A stretch of DNA of 64,000 nucleotides from NCBI GenBank assembly GCA_040905445.1, contig JBBDRN010000013.1, positions 62,001 through 126,000 on the forward strand, in the 5' to 3' direction. Source of the DNA: SKPT01 sp040905445. GTDB lineage: Bacteria > Planctomycetota > Phycisphaerae > Phycisphaerales > Phycisphaeraceae. Positions 8,116 through 15,995 of the stretch are shown here, piece by piece; position 1 is the stretch's first letter; each line of letters starts with the position of its first letter. Under the pieces are notes generated by a model. It worked only from the letters and a program-made list of their open reading frames with translations. It was not told where the DNA came from and did not search any database. The position numbers and the translations under genes were made by a program.

Positions 8116-8973
8116 ATGTCCACGTCCACTCATGCCGTTTCATGGTCTCGATCGCTTCATCGCGCGACGCGCGTGCTGGCCGGCGTGCTGGCCGGTGCCG
8201 CCATGGCTGCGGGCCAGGCGGACGGGTTCGCGTCCGATTCGCTTGCCGCGGTGGCCGACGAAGTCGCCAGCGGCCACGGTCGGATGACAGCGGACGAGAC
8301 GTACACGAGCGAGGCGTTCGAGCTCGAGGCCGGCCGGGTCTACTCGATCTACACGCACAATCTGTCGTCCGGTGCCGACACGATCCTGCACCTGCATCGG
8401 GTCGGCGCCCCCGATGACCTGTACGGCAGTTCGCGCCCGATCCAGACCAACGACGACTTCGGCGGCGGATGGGCGTCGAACATCATCTGGCGCGCCGACC
8501 AGACCGCCAACTACCACATCCGCGTCGAGCCCTGGGGCGACGACGTCGGCACGTTCGAGTATCGGGTCGTCGACCTCGGCGAGCAGTCGCTCGTCTATGA
8601 ACGCGAGAACGCGTCGCTCGACGATGGGCCGCTGAACTTCGGCGACTTCCGGCTGGAAGCGGACAAGCTGTACCTGATCGGCACCTTCGAGCTGCAGGGC
8701 AACACCGATACGCGCATCCAGTTGCGGACCTCGACCGATCCCGATCGCGCCCGCGATGGTGACCCCGTGATCGCCGAGGATGACGACGGCGGCGAGGGTT
8801 ATGCGTCCATGCTGCTGCATCGGCCGATGCAGGCGGCTGAGTGCTATGTGCACGTGGCGCCGTACGACGATACAGGTGCCGGCACGTTCTCGATCCGCAT
8901 CTACGAGTTCAACCCGGAGCTCGACGAGGCCGCCGCCGCGGGCGACGCGGAGGGCAGCCCGAAGATCCGGTAG
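8116..8973 (+). CDS. Secreted protein with two PPC-like beta-sandwich repeats
   Basis: 285 residues. The N-terminus has a basic start and hydrophobic stretch (RVLAGVLAGAAMAAGQADG), consistent with a Sec signal peptide cleaved near residue 36. Two similar segments follow. Segment 1 (about 55-155) has FELEAGRVYSIYTHNL, ADTILHLHRV, TNDDFGGGWASNIIW and YHIRVEPWGDDVGTFEYRV. Segment 2 (about 160-270) has FRLEADKLYLIGTF, DTRIQLR, AEDDDGGEGYASMLLH and CYVHVAPYDDTGAGTFSIRI. These match the bacterial pre-peptidase C-terminal fold, including the acidic DDGG loop. The ATG at 8116 follows a GAAAGGGGG Shine-Dalgarno. It has no catalytic domain, so it is probably a binding or adhesive envelope protein. Confidence 0.75.
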   Translation: MSTSTHAVSWSRSLHRATRVLAGVLAGAAMAAGQADGFASDSLAAVADEVASGHGRMTADETYTSEAFELEAGRVYSIYTHNLSSGADTILHLHRVGAPDDLYGSSRPIQTNDDFGGGWASNIIWRADQTANYHIRVEPWGDDVGTFEYRVVDLGEQSLVYERENASLDDGPLNFGDFRLEADKLYLIGTFELQGNTDTRIQLRTSTDPDRARDGDPVIAEDDDGGEGYASMLLHRPMQAAECYVHVAPYDDTGAGTFSIRIYEFNPELDEAAAAGDAEGSPKIR

Positions 8974-9101
8974 CGCCCACGCCCCGTTGGGGGCGTGCGG
9001 CCAACGAGTGATCGTTCACGTGATGGTTCGCGCGTCGTCGGAGGCTGCGTTTGCCAGCCTCGCGCGCCGAGCCGTGGTTTCCCCCTTCCCCGGACGCCGT
9101 C

Positions 9102-9875
9102 ATGCCGCGTGTTGACACCCGCACCGCCATCGCGAGCACGTCCGCGTTGACTGCGGCTGAAGCGGACCGATTTCGCGCCGAGGGCTACCTCGGGCCGTAC
9201 GCGGCGATGGAGCCGGCGGCCATGGAGGAGATCCGTCGACACATCGAGCAGGACCTGCTGACGACGGACGGGCCGAACCCGCGTACGCGGCTGCAGTCGC
9301 GACACATGGATTCGTCGATTATTGCCGGGCTCGCGTGCCACCCGGCGATCATCGAGCGGATGGCCTGTCTTTACGGGCCAGACCTCATCATGTGGGCGAC
9401 GAACTTCTTCAACAAGGAGCCGGGGGGCGTGGAGATCCCGTGGCACCAGGACCTGAGCTATTGGCCGCTCGAACCGCTGATCAACATCTCGGCGTGGGTC
9501 GCCATCGATCGCGTGACGGTTGACAATTCGTGCGTGCAGATCATTCCCGGGTCGCACAAGGCGGTCTACCCGTGCGTCGCGTCGCCCGAGGGGATGGCGT
9601 TCGGGACGATGACGGACCCGGCGCACGTGGACACGACGAAGCTGGTGAACATGGAGCTGGAGCCGGGCGAGTTTTTCCTGTTCAATGAGAAGCTGCTGCA
9701 CCATTCGGAGCCGAATCGGTCGCAGCAGCGGCGGATGGGCATGTCGGTGCGGGTGACGCTGCCGATCGTGAAGATCGAGCAGGACGTCTCGCCGCTGCAC
9801 CCGGGGCACTGCGCGATGCTGGCCCGCGGGGTGGACACGATGGGGTTGAATCGGTTGATGCGGGTGCCGGGGTAA
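9102..9875 (+). CDS. Phytanoyl-CoA dioxygenase (PhyH) family protein
   Basis: 257-residue Fe(II)/2-oxoglutarate-dependent oxygenase of the PhyH superfamily. Iron ligands are visible as His115-x-Asp117 (IPWHQDLSYW) and a distal His at 200/201 (FNEKLLHHSEPNRS), with arginines downstream that could hold 2-oxoglutarate. SCVQIIPGSHK is a family hallmark. Start ATG 9102 (MPRVDTR) is preferred to an in-frame ATG 51 nt upstream because the extra residues look like spacer. Members hydroxylate varied small molecules, so the substrate cannot be named. It stands alone; its TAA stop merges with a GCGCCAAGG repeat. Confidence 0.9.
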   Translation: MPRVDTRTAIASTSALTAAEADRFRAEGYLGPYAAMEPAAMEEIRRHIEQDLLTTDGPNPRTRLQSRHMDSSIIAGLACHPAIIERMACLYGPDLIMWATNFFNKEPGGVEIPWHQDLSYWPLEPLINISAWVAIDRVTVDNSCVQIIPGSHKAVYPCVASPEGMAFGTMTDPAHVDTTKLVNMELEPGEFFLFNEKLLHHSEPNRSQQRRMGMSVRVTLPIVKIEQDVSPLHPGHCAMLARGVDTMGLNRLMRVPG

Positions 9876-9920
9876 AGCGCCAAGGCCGTCAGGGATAGCG
9901 AGATCGCCAGGGGTGAGATG
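9873..9920. repeat. GCGCCAAGG repeat after the PhyH gene
   Basis: TAAAGCGCCAAGGCCGTCAG and following bases. The TAA is the stop codon of the upstream gene. It is a divergent member of the AACGCCAAG family (3101, 44907, 45354). Confidence 0.55.
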
Positions 9921-9939
9921 GGCTTGAGGCGGAGGGGGA

Positions 9940-10704
9940 TCAGCCGGCGCGGCCGAACACGACGGGCTCGATCATGGCGGCGAGGGCGACCATGAGCAGG
10001 ACGATGAGCGTGGCGGTGCGCAGGCGGCGGCGGGAGAGCCTGGCGCCGAGCGTCAGCCCGAAGGCGGTCCCGAGGAGCGTGAGCGGCATGTAGAGCACGC
10101 CGACGAGCGTCGCGTGGAGCACCGGCTCGCCGAAGCGGAACGCGAGCATGGCGACGATGAGGGGGAGGATGAGCAGGAAGCTGAACCACATGAAGACGCG
10201 GGCCTGGCGGCTGGGCCAATCGTGGGCCATGACCCAGAGCACGAGCGGCGGCCCGCCCATGCCGACGAGCCCGGCGAAGAACCCGCTCGCCCCGCCGGCG
10301 ACGACGCCCCAGCCCGGCGCGACGCGCTGGCGCGGCTCGATGCGCCAGAGCCAGTGCGTCACCACGACGGCCAGCAGCACGACGCCGAGCGTCTGCTTGA
10401 TGAGCCCCTGGCCGGCCTCGGTCAACAGCGCCAGCGCCCAGACGCCGGCGGGCACGGTGGCGAGGCGCATGAAGTACATGGGCCAAAAGCCCTGCCAGCG
10501 CATGTCCGCGCGGTGGCGGTAGCAGCTCAAGCCGACCTGGGCGAGGGTGGCAGTGAGGACGATGGCGACGGCGGCGGGCAGGTCGACGCCGACGAGGACG
10601 ATGAGCGGGATGGCGAAGATGCTGAACCCGAAGCCGACGGCGCTTTGCAGCGCCGAGCCGAGAATGATGAGCAGGCCGACGAGGATGAGCTGGTCGAGGG
10701 TCAT
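9940..10704 (-). CDS. TauE/SafE-family (TSUP) membrane permease
   Basis: 254 residues, almost entirely hydrophobic, with about eight predicted membrane helices. The opening segment has LIILGSALQSAVGFGFSIFAIPL, with the family pattern of small residues (GFG), repeated halfway as GGASGFFAGLVGMGGPPLVLW. That internal duplication is the hallmark of the TSUP/TauE family, which exports sulfite, sulfoacetate or similar organosulfur anions. Substrate is unknown. Start ATG 10704 opens directly into the first helix. The upstream side (10712-10799) is a repeat, and the GNAT gene lies beyond it on the same strand, so the two may be co-transcribed. Confidence 0.88.
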   Translation of the reverse strand: MTLDQLILVGLLIILGSALQSAVGFGFSIFAIPLIVLVGVDLPAAVAIVLTATLAQVGLSCYRHRADMRWQGFWPMYFMRLATVPAGVWALALLTEAGQGLIKQTLGVVLLAVVVTHWLWRIEPRQRVAPGWGVVAGGASGFFAGLVGMGGPPLVLWVMAHDWPSRQARVFMWFSFLLILPLIVAMLAFRFGEPVLHATLVGVLYMPLTLLGTAFGLTLGARLSRRRLRTATLIVLLMVALAAMIEPVVFGRAG

Positions 10705-10711
10705 GGGGACG

Positions 10712-10799
10712 TGAATTCAGAATGAGGAACTAAAAATTCAGAAAGGGGGAGAGCCGTGCTGACTACCGGTTTCTGAATTTTGAATTCTGAATTTTCAAT
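10712..10799. repeat. AATTCAGAA/TTCTGAATT inverted simple repeat
   Basis: AT-rich block in G+C-rich DNA: AATTCAGAATGAGG on the left and TTTCTGAATTTTGAATTCTG on the right, able to pair as a hairpin. On the minus strand it begins at the TGA stop of the GNAT gene (TGAAAATTCAGAATTC). It sits between two minus-strand genes. Confidence 0.75.
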
Positions 10800-11391
10800 G
10801 TGCATTGCCAAGCTCATGCCGCATGACGGGCCGGGCGGGCACGCGACGGGCGACGGTGCGGAAGCCGAGCGCCTCGAAGGTGGAAGCATAGCCGGTGCCG
10901 GAGGCGCTCGGCGAGACGCGGGCGTCGAACGGGTAGGCCTCCAGCGCCGGCGCCCCGGCCTGCTTCGCCGCGTCGATGGCCGCACGGATGAGCGTGTGCG
11001 TCACGCCCCGCCGGCGGTACCCCTTGCGCACATAGAGGCAGGAGAGCGACCAGACGGGCAGGTCGTCGACGCGCTTCAGTCGCCAGGCCCGGTCGAGCCA
11101 GGGCAGCGCGTCGCGCGGGGTGAGCTGGCACCAGCCCACGGGGACATCGCCCGCGAACGCCAGCAGGCCGGGCGGCGGGCCGTCGGCGACGTACCGGCGG
11201 AACGCGGCCTTGTTGTCGTCGCCTGGGCGCTTGCGATAGGCGGTGCCGATGCGCCAGTACATGCACCAGCAGCCGCCGCACGCGCCGCGCTGGCCGAACA
11301 GGTTCTCGACGGCTGGCCAGAGGTCGGGCGTCAGCGGGTGGATGGTGAGCGCGATGTTGGATGCGGCGTCGATCGTCAACTGCCGAACCAC
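10795..11391 (-). CDS. GNAT-family N-acetyltransferase
   Basis: 198 residues if the GTG at 11391 is used; a TTG at 11379 is an alternative. There is no ATG close to the domain start, and the frame further up would run through the DUF1232 gene. The acetyl-CoA binding motif is clear in LSCLYVRKGYRRRGVTHTL (R-x-x-G-x-G/A-like turn). An N-terminal cysteine-rich segment, GACGGCWCMYWRI, occurs in a subgroup of GNAT proteins of unknown substrate. The C-terminal FEALGFRTVARR is typical of GNAT strand 7. It lies 21 bp downstream of the DUF1232 gene on the same strand, so the two probably form an operon. Acceptor unknown. Confidence 0.83.
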   Translation of the reverse strand: MVRQLTIDAASNIALTIHPLTPDLWPAVENLFGQRGACGGCWCMYWRIGTAYRKRPGDDNKAAFRRYVADGPPPGLLAFAGDVPVGWCQLTPRDALPWLDRAWRLKRVDDLPVWSLSCLYVRKGYRRRGVTHTLIRAAIDAAKQAGAPALEAYPFDARVSPSASGTGYASTFEALGFRTVARRVPARPVMRHELGNAH

Positions 11392-11411
11392 TGCTGCGAC
11401 TTCGTTCGAGC

Positions 11412-11714
11412 CTAGCGCTTGACGTCGTCGGTGACGTACATGGCGACGGTGCCGAGCGCCATGATGAGGGCCGTGAGGTCGTCGGTGTAGCCGGCGACGG
11501 GGATGAAATCGGGGATCGCGTCCACCGGCCAGATGAAGTAGGCCAGCGCGCCGATGATGGTCGTCTTGGCCCAGGTCGGCGTCCTGGGCGCCTGCAACGC
11601 GTAGAAGAGCTGCAGCGCCTTCTCCACAACCGCGACGCCGGCCCGGCGGGCGTGCTTCGTAAGCTTGTCCCAGAAGCGGGACTCGGTGAACTCGGTCTGC
11701 GTGTTCTCGTGCAC
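11412..11714 (-). CDS. DUF1232 (YkvA-like) membrane-associated protein
   Basis: 100 residues from a GTG start at 11714 that is preceded by GGAGG five bases upstream; a longer frame to 11837 lacks such a site. The diagnostic DUF1232 core, ALAYFIWPVDAIPDFIPVAGYTDD, lies around residues 54-78 and includes a probable membrane hairpin. A C-terminal hydrophobic stretch (LIMALGTVAMYV) follows. Family members are small proteins of unknown function, widespread in bacteria. It is transcribed ahead of the GNAT gene. Confidence 0.85.
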   Translation of the reverse strand: MHENTQTEFTESRFWDKLTKHARRAGVAVVEKALQLFYALQAPRTPTWAKTTIIGALAYFIWPVDAIPDFIPVAGYTDDLTALIMALGTVAMYVTDDVKR

Positions 11715-12038
11715 CGCAACCTCCAACCAGGGCGGGATCAGCGACGCAGGAATTATCCATGCGACCCGCCCCGCGGTCAACGAGCCTGCCGCCCCGCCAA
11801 CCGCCACGGGCGAATTGCTGCCCTGCACCGAGGGCATCGCCGCTGGCGTGTCCCGTCCCCGTCACCATGGGACGACCGCCTTGGCTGCTCGCTGAGCCTG
11901 CCATGGCGGGACACATGCATGAGCCAGCGGCGGGTCGGCGGTGACGGTTGATCAACGGCCTGCAGCGAGCACTGAAGCAACCCAGCCAGCTGCTTATCGC
12001 GGGCCGTGCCCGTCAACGGCAGCCGGTGGTTGCGCGAT
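11715..12038. other. Intergenic region, nothing recognised
   Basis: 324 bp with no supported gene on either strand. A short inverted pair GTGTCCCG (about 11848) / CGGGACAC (about 11905) could form a stem, but the spacing is long. No promoter stands out. Confidence 0.4.
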
Positions 12039-12395
12039 TCACTCAGCCGACAGCAGTCCTGAAAATTCCCCGCCCTCGAAATCCTGCATGTGCTGAGCCA
12101 TCGCGCCCAGGAGCACATTCACAACCTCTTCCTGCTGAGCTTCTGATGCAGTGACCACGAGTCGATGGTCAGGTCCATGTTCTATCGAGCATTTGCTGGG
12201 GTTCCAGCCAGTGACGCTTGCCTCTACCAAGCCCTGAAACGACTGGAGCGTCAGGCCATGCGGTTGATCAACGACGACGTTGAGGTAACTCCGTGTAACG
12301 GGAGTGTCACCCTCAGCAGCGGAACATGCCGCAATTGACAATGACAGAAATAGGACGATCAATAGGGCGATTGTGTTAACACGATGGGTAAGCAT
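12039..12395 (-). CDS. Small putative lipoprotein
   Basis: 118 residues. The N-terminal signal (IALLIVLFLSLSIAAC) ends in a lipobox, IAAC, so Cys24 should be lipidated and the mature protein membrane-anchored. The mature part is short, with no motif I recognise. A GGAG sequence sits five bases before the ATG, supporting the start. Base composition is plainly lower in G+C than surrounding genes, as with the next gene at 12723-13400, which may mean recent acquisition. No close partner; function unknown. Confidence 0.7.
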   Translation of the reverse strand: MLTHRVNTIALLIVLFLSLSIAACSAAEGDTPVTRSYLNVVVDQPHGLTLQSFQGLVEASVTGWNPSKCSIEHGPDHRLVVTASEAQQEEVVNVLLGAMAQHMQDFEGGEFSGLLSAE

Positions 12396-12722
12396 TGTGA
12401 CTCCTGTCGTCTGACGTGAATCGTCTACGCTGCCGGCCGCCCGCGGACGCGAGCTCCCAACCGGTACGTTCCACTCGGCCGCTTTTTGCGCCAGCCATCC
12501 AAAACATCTGTGCCATCACATACAGTTTTGGCGATGAATCAGCCCCCCGGCGCCTGCAGAAGGGCTCGAGTTCGACCAAAATCGGGGCGACTGTCCGAAC
12601 TTTGAACGGTTACCCTTGGCGATTGTGCCTTTTGTATCCCTGTTCCTGAAAGGACCGGATCCGCACCTGTTGCGTGTTGCCAGTCTGAAATGCGAATGCG
12701 GCTAACGTCCTTCCGTTAGGCG
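12396..12722. other. Intergenic region with one end of a 13-bp direct repeat and a hairpin
   Basis: No gene is supported. It contains AAATCGGGGCGAC at 12579-12591, repeated at the 3' end of tRNA-Pro (13622-13634). A compact hairpin lies at 12700-12721 (GGCTAACG, six-base loop, CGTTAGGC) directly after the stop codon of the minus-strand gene at 12723; it may be a transcription terminator, though no T-tract follows. Confidence 0.6.
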
Positions 12723-13634
12723 TCATATTCGGCCGGGTGTTTGGTCATTCGAGCGCCAAGCCGAAAACACTTGATCGACTTCTCGAAACCGATCGGGATA
12801 TACGTTCGTCGGAGAGTGGTTCTCCACGGCATCCCGGTAATTCCCCCACAGCCGTTCCATGTGTTGGGCCAAATCAACCCAAAGGACCGCAGGGTCCGCA
12901 AGGGGCATTGCGCGGTGGTCGGAGAAGGAGAGATGTTCGCGGAGCAATACGTGACCTTGTCGGCGAGGGTGCCCACCAAGCTCACAATGGCTGGCGTATT
13001 CGCTTGCGCGAAATCGATCGCCGGCCCGCTTTCGCATTGCGTAGGGCGAGAACATTCTCCTGACAGTCTCGGGTGATGCCTTCAACCAACGCTCAGGTTC
13101 TTCCGAATCCGTGGCGAACAAGAACAAAAGATATTCGACCTCGATCAGTTGCCGAACCAGGCAGGCCCCCGCATACCACCGTTCGGCCTCGTAAAGTTGA
13201 GCTGCGCAAAGCCCGAGTTCCGCACCCATTTGAGCGACGATCGCAACGGCCCGACGACTACCCGTTGCCATGCCGAAAGCCCAGACCTGCGCTGCCAAGC
13301 CGTCAAGTTCCCGGGCTGCGAACTCAACGACCCGTTTCGCGCCATCAGGACCCATCGCCTTGATCGAGTCCACAAGTCGGCGTGCGTCATTTTCGTCCAC
13401 TGCAGTCCTTCACTCTATATCCTGGTTGGTGGTGTGACGGCGATCAGCCCGGACTTTCGCTAGATGCGACTAATCGTCGAATCACTTAGACAACACGAGG
13501 TGTCTTGCGTGTGCGTACGCCGCTGGATCCAGTCCGTTCAAACCCAACAGGTAACTGACATTAATTTGAACCGTCCGTAAATGCAACAAGCCGTCGGAGT
13601 TTCGGCGACCTCTTATGGTTGAAATCGGGGCGAC
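12579..13634. mobile_element. Possible 1.06-kb mini-island integrated at tRNA-Pro
   Basis: The 13-bp sequence AAATCGGGGCGAC, spanning the last bases of the tRNA-Pro gene and its 3' flank (13622-13634), recurs in the same orientation at 12579-12591. Beyond it, TTTGAAC occurs in both copies with a small spacing change. The enclosed DNA is lower in G+C than the chromosome and carries one gene (12723-13400). This is the geometry of site-specific integration into a tRNA 3' end, but no integrase is present and the repeat is short. Confidence 0.35.
12723..13400 (-). CDS. Helical protein of unknown function, possibly HEPN-like
   Basis: 225 residues, GTG start at 13400 supported by AAGGA about six bases upstream. 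The sequence looks all-helical. A central segment (LYEAERWYAGACLVRQLIEVEYLL) resembles the helical core of HEPN/DUF5677-type proteins. Near the C-terminus Arg189-Asp190-x4-His195 (RDAVENH) fits the R-x(4-6)-H catalytic motif of HEPN ribonucleases, with the usual polar residue after Arg. The match is by eye and short. If correct, it could be an RNA-cleaving defence or toxin protein. It is the only gene inside a segment bracketed by tRNA-Pro 3'-end repeats, and its base composition is unlike its neighbours. Confidence 0.55.
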   Translation of the reverse strand: MDENDARRLVDSIKAMGPDGAKRVVEFAARELDGLAAQVWAFGMATGSRRAVAIVAQMGAELGLCAAQLYEAERWYAGACLVRQLIEVEYLLFLFATDSEEPERWLKASPETVRRMFSPYAMRKRAGDRFRASEYASHCELGGHPRRQGHVLLREHLSFSDHRAMPLADPAVLWVDLAQHMERLWGNYRDAVENHSPTNVYPDRFREVDQVFSAWRSNDQTPGRI

Positions 13635-13698
13635 AGGATTTGAACCTGCGGCCTCCTGCTCCCAAAGCAGGCGCTCTGCCAAGCTGAGCTACGCCCCG
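13625..13698 (-). tRNA. tRNA-Pro, anticodon UGG
   Basis: A full cloverleaf on the minus strand. Acceptor stem CGGGGCG/CGCCCCG has the C1-G72 pair typical of bacterial tRNA-Pro, discriminator A at 13625, D arm GCTC...GAGC, anticodon stem CCTGC/GCAGG around loop TTTGGGA with anticodon TGG (13662-13664), and T arm with GGTTCAAATCC. The 3' CCA is not encoded. The last bases are repeated at 12579-12591. Confidence 0.97.
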
Positions 13699-14027
13699 TG
13701 CGATCTCAACCGCGTGACTGGCAATCATACCAGCCGACGGGGCCGACGGGGCCGGCGGGGCGGGCGGGGTAGACGCGGCTGGGCGGGGGCCCCCTGCCCC
13801 TCGCGGCGGGCGGGGGGAGCATGGCGCGACGATGCGTGTGGCGCGCGGCCCGGGCGCCCGACTATCATCGCACGGGGCGGTAGGCCGTGGCCGCTGTGTG
13901 GCCCGCGCCGGCCGAGGCGGGCGGCTTCAACCCGTTCGTAGCGGGTGGGGTGCCACTGACAAGCGGGCGCCGAGCGCGACGGGCCGCGCGAGATGACCAT
14001 CGACGATTTGCATCCGGAGTCCCCCTC
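13699..14027. other. Intergenic region between tRNA-Pro and the UPF0173 gene
   Basis: 329 bp without a supported gene. It contains a GGCCGACGGGGCCGGCGGGGCG simple stretch (about 13735-13760), and GGGGTGCCACTGACAAGCGG at about 13947-13966, a half copy of the CACTGACAA repeat seen complete at 31605 and 43370. Confidence 0.5.
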
Positions 14028-14708
14028 ATGCCGCTGACCATCACCTTCCTCGGCCACGCGGGCTTCCTGCTCGATGACGGCAGCCATCGCCTGTGCATCG
14101 ACCCGTACCTCACGGGCAATCCGCTGGCGATGCACAAGCCGGGCGACGTCACCTGCGGGCACGTGGCGTTGACGCATGGGCACGAGGACCACTTCGGCGA
14201 CACGCTCGAGATCCTCCGCGCCAACGACGCGCAGCTCATCGCCACGCCCGAGCTGTGCGCGTATGTCGGCGAGCAGGGCGTGGACAACGTCAACCCGGGC
14301 AACATCGGCGGGCGCATCGACACCGACTTCGGCTGGGTCGCGTTCACGCAGGCGTTTCACAGCTCGTCGTACGGCGGCCGATACATGGGCATGCCGGCGG
14401 GCCTGGTCGTGCGCATGGGGGGCGTGACCTTCTACCATTGCGGCGACACGGGCCTGTTTGGCGACATGAAGCTCATCGGCGAGATTTATGACCCTGACGT
14501 CGCGGCCATCCCGGTGGGCGATCGCTTCACGATGGGGCCCGAGCTCGCCTCGCGGGCGGCGGAGATGATCCGCCCACGCGTGGCGATCCCGATCCACTAC
14601 AAGACGTTCTGCCTGCTGCGGCAGGACATCGAAGGCTTCGAGCCGCCCGGCGTCGACGTGCAGGCGCTTGAGCCGGGGCAGACGTGGCGGTATGACGCGG
14701 CGGGGTGA
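14028..14708 (+). CDS. UPF0173 metal-dependent hydrolase (metallo-beta-lactamase fold)
   Basis: 226 residues matching the UPF0173/YtkL family in length and motifs. The metal site His50-x-His52-x-Asp54-His55 (ALTHGHEDHFGD) is intact, with further ligands in NIGGRIDTDFGWVAFTQAFHSS, FYHCGDTGLFGDM and AIPIHYKTF. ATG 14028 was chosen because MPLTITFLGHAGFLL is the canonical opening; the frame upstream runs through spacer. These proteins are predicted phosphoesterase-like hydrolases of unknown physiological substrate. The gene ends 52 bp before the start chosen for the transporter, so the pair may be co-transcribed. Confidence 0.93.
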   Translation: MPLTITFLGHAGFLLDDGSHRLCIDPYLTGNPLAMHKPGDVTCGHVALTHGHEDHFGDTLEILRANDAQLIATPELCAYVGEQGVDNVNPGNIGGRIDTDFGWVAFTQAFHSSSYGGRYMGMPAGLVVRMGGVTFYHCGDTGLFGDMKLIGEIYDPDVAAIPVGDRFTMGPELASRAAEMIRPRVAIPIHYKTFCLLRQDIEGFEPPGVDVQALEPGQTWRYDAAG

Positions 14709-14760
14709 CGGGCGGGGTGACGGGTGCCGGCGGGGCGCGCCGTTTGCATCGCATTGGCGC

Positions 14761-15861
14761 GTGGATCGGTCGGAGCCGCCTTATCTTCCGCTGTGGGTCA
14801 CGGCGCTGCTGTGCGTGGCGGTGCTCGCCCTGCTGGGGTGGTACTTCGAGACGGTGGCGCTGGTGCTGCTGCTGTTTCTGGCCGCGGCGGCGATCGCCTC
14901 GCTGCTGCGGCCGCTGCGGCGGTACCTGCTGCCGGGGCATCCCGGACTGGCGGGGCTGCTGCTGGGGCTGATGCTCTGGGTCGGCGTCGTGGGCGTGCTG
15001 ACGCTCGTGAGCGTGCTGCTCGCGACGCGCATCGAGGATGAGCTGGCCCGCTGGCCGGAGCTCGCCCGCCAGATCGATGCGACCGTCCAGCAGTTCGGGC
15101 GGATGGTCGGCCTCGGCGAGAACGTGACCCTGCGCGGCCTGCTGCTCCAGGCCCTGAACTGGCTCGCGGGCGAGGAGGACGTCATCGCCGTCATGGTCGA
15201 CCGGGCCGGCGTGGCGGTGATCGGCGTCGTGCTGCTGGTGTTCGGCTCGATGTTCCTCATGATGGAGCCCGAGGGGCGGCTGACACGCCCGCTGTCGTGC
15301 ATGCTCCCGGTGCAGCATCGCCCGCTGTTTCTCGCCGCGTTCGGCGACATCGAGTCGCGCCTGCGATGGTGGGTCGTGGGCACGATGGCCTCGATGGGCG
15401 TCGTGGGTGTGCTTGCGTACATCGGGCTCACGATCGTCGGGTTGGACTTCGCGCTGCCGCTGGCGATGCTGGCCGGGCTTGCGGAGATCGTGCCCGTGCT
15501 GGGGCCGACGATCGCCTTCCTCATCATCCTGCTCTTTGCGGTAACGCAGGACCCGGCCCTGGTGCTGGGGGTGGCGATCGTCTGGCTCATCATCCAGATC
15601 GTCGAGCCGTACGTGATCGTGCCGACGGTGATGCGGCAGGCGCTGCGGATTCCGCCGCTGGTGACGCTGTTCACGGTCGTGCTGTGGGCGCGGATGCTCG
15701 GGCCGTTGGGCCTCGTGCTGGCGATCCCGTTGAACCTCACGCTGTGGAGCTTCCTCGAACGATTCGTCGTCCAGCGACATGCGGAGCGGGAGCAAGCGAG
15801 GGGCGGCCGGCCGTGCGGGGAGGAGGATGCCGGGAGGGGCGGTGGCGGGAAGAAAAAATGA
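14761..15861 (+). CDS. AI-2E family (PerM-like) transporter
   Basis: 366 residues from a GTG at 14761. An ATG at 14692 would add residues encoded by a GGGGTGACGGGC tandem repeat and overlap the previous stop, so it is less likely. About seven to eight membrane helices; the C-terminal half has the family hallmarks ALPLAMLAGLAEIVPVLGP and VEPYVIVPTVMRQALRIPPLVTL. The soluble segment around residues 90-150 is also typical. Members include the autoinducer-2 exporter TqsA and several Na+/H+ antiporters, so the substrate cannot be assigned. The tail is basic and glycine-rich. A GTCCGC-family hairpin follows and may terminate transcription from both sides. Confidence 0.9.
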   Translation: MDRSEPPYLPLWVTALLCVAVLALLGWYFETVALVLLLFLAAAAIASLLRPLRRYLLPGHPGLAGLLLGLMLWVGVVGVLTLVSVLLATRIEDELARWPELARQIDATVQQFGRMVGLGENVTLRGLLLQALNWLAGEEDVIAVMVDRAGVAVIGVVLLVFGSMFLMMEPEGRLTRPLSCMLPVQHRPLFLAAFGDIESRLRWWVVGTMASMGVVGVLAYIGLTIVGLDFALPLAMLAGLAEIVPVLGPTIAFLIILLFAVTQDPALVLGVAIVWLIIQIVEPYVIVPTVMRQALRIPPLVTLFTVVLWARMLGPLGLVLAIPLNLTLWSFLERFVVQRHAEREQARGGRPCGEEDAGRGGGGKKK

Positions 15862-15896
15862 TCGGGCGGTCGGAATGTGATGCGTGGTAGCCGTGC

Positions 15897-15987
15897 GGGG
15901 TCCGCTGTGCGGACCTTCGGCGTGGTTGAGCGGTGGTGGGTGGGTGTACGTGGGGGGAGGGGGAAAGGTCCGCACAGCGGACCCTAC
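15897..15987. repeat. GTCCGC-family 91-bp inverted-repeat unit
   Basis: Arms GGGGTCCGCTGTGCGGACC (left) and GGTCCGCACAGCGGACCCTAC (right, 15967-15987) face each other across about 50 bp of unrelated core. The unit lies between convergent genes and could act as a bidirectional terminator. A second unit of almost the same size, with a different core, is at 17998-18087. Confidence 0.85.
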
Positions 15988-15995
15988 GGGAGGCG

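Noticed and set aside
12376..12579. 67-codon minus-strand frame upstream of the lipoprotein gene
   Set aside because: Overlaps the lipoprotein start region, has no ribosome binding site or domain, and is short.
12700..12721. Integron attC site
   Set aside because: The outer boxes resemble attC, but the whole structure is 22 nt with no inner boxes and no integrase or further cassettes.
13482..13682. Small minus-strand frame with AAGSNPVAPI over tRNA-Pro
   Set aside because: This is the common artefact of translating a tRNA gene.
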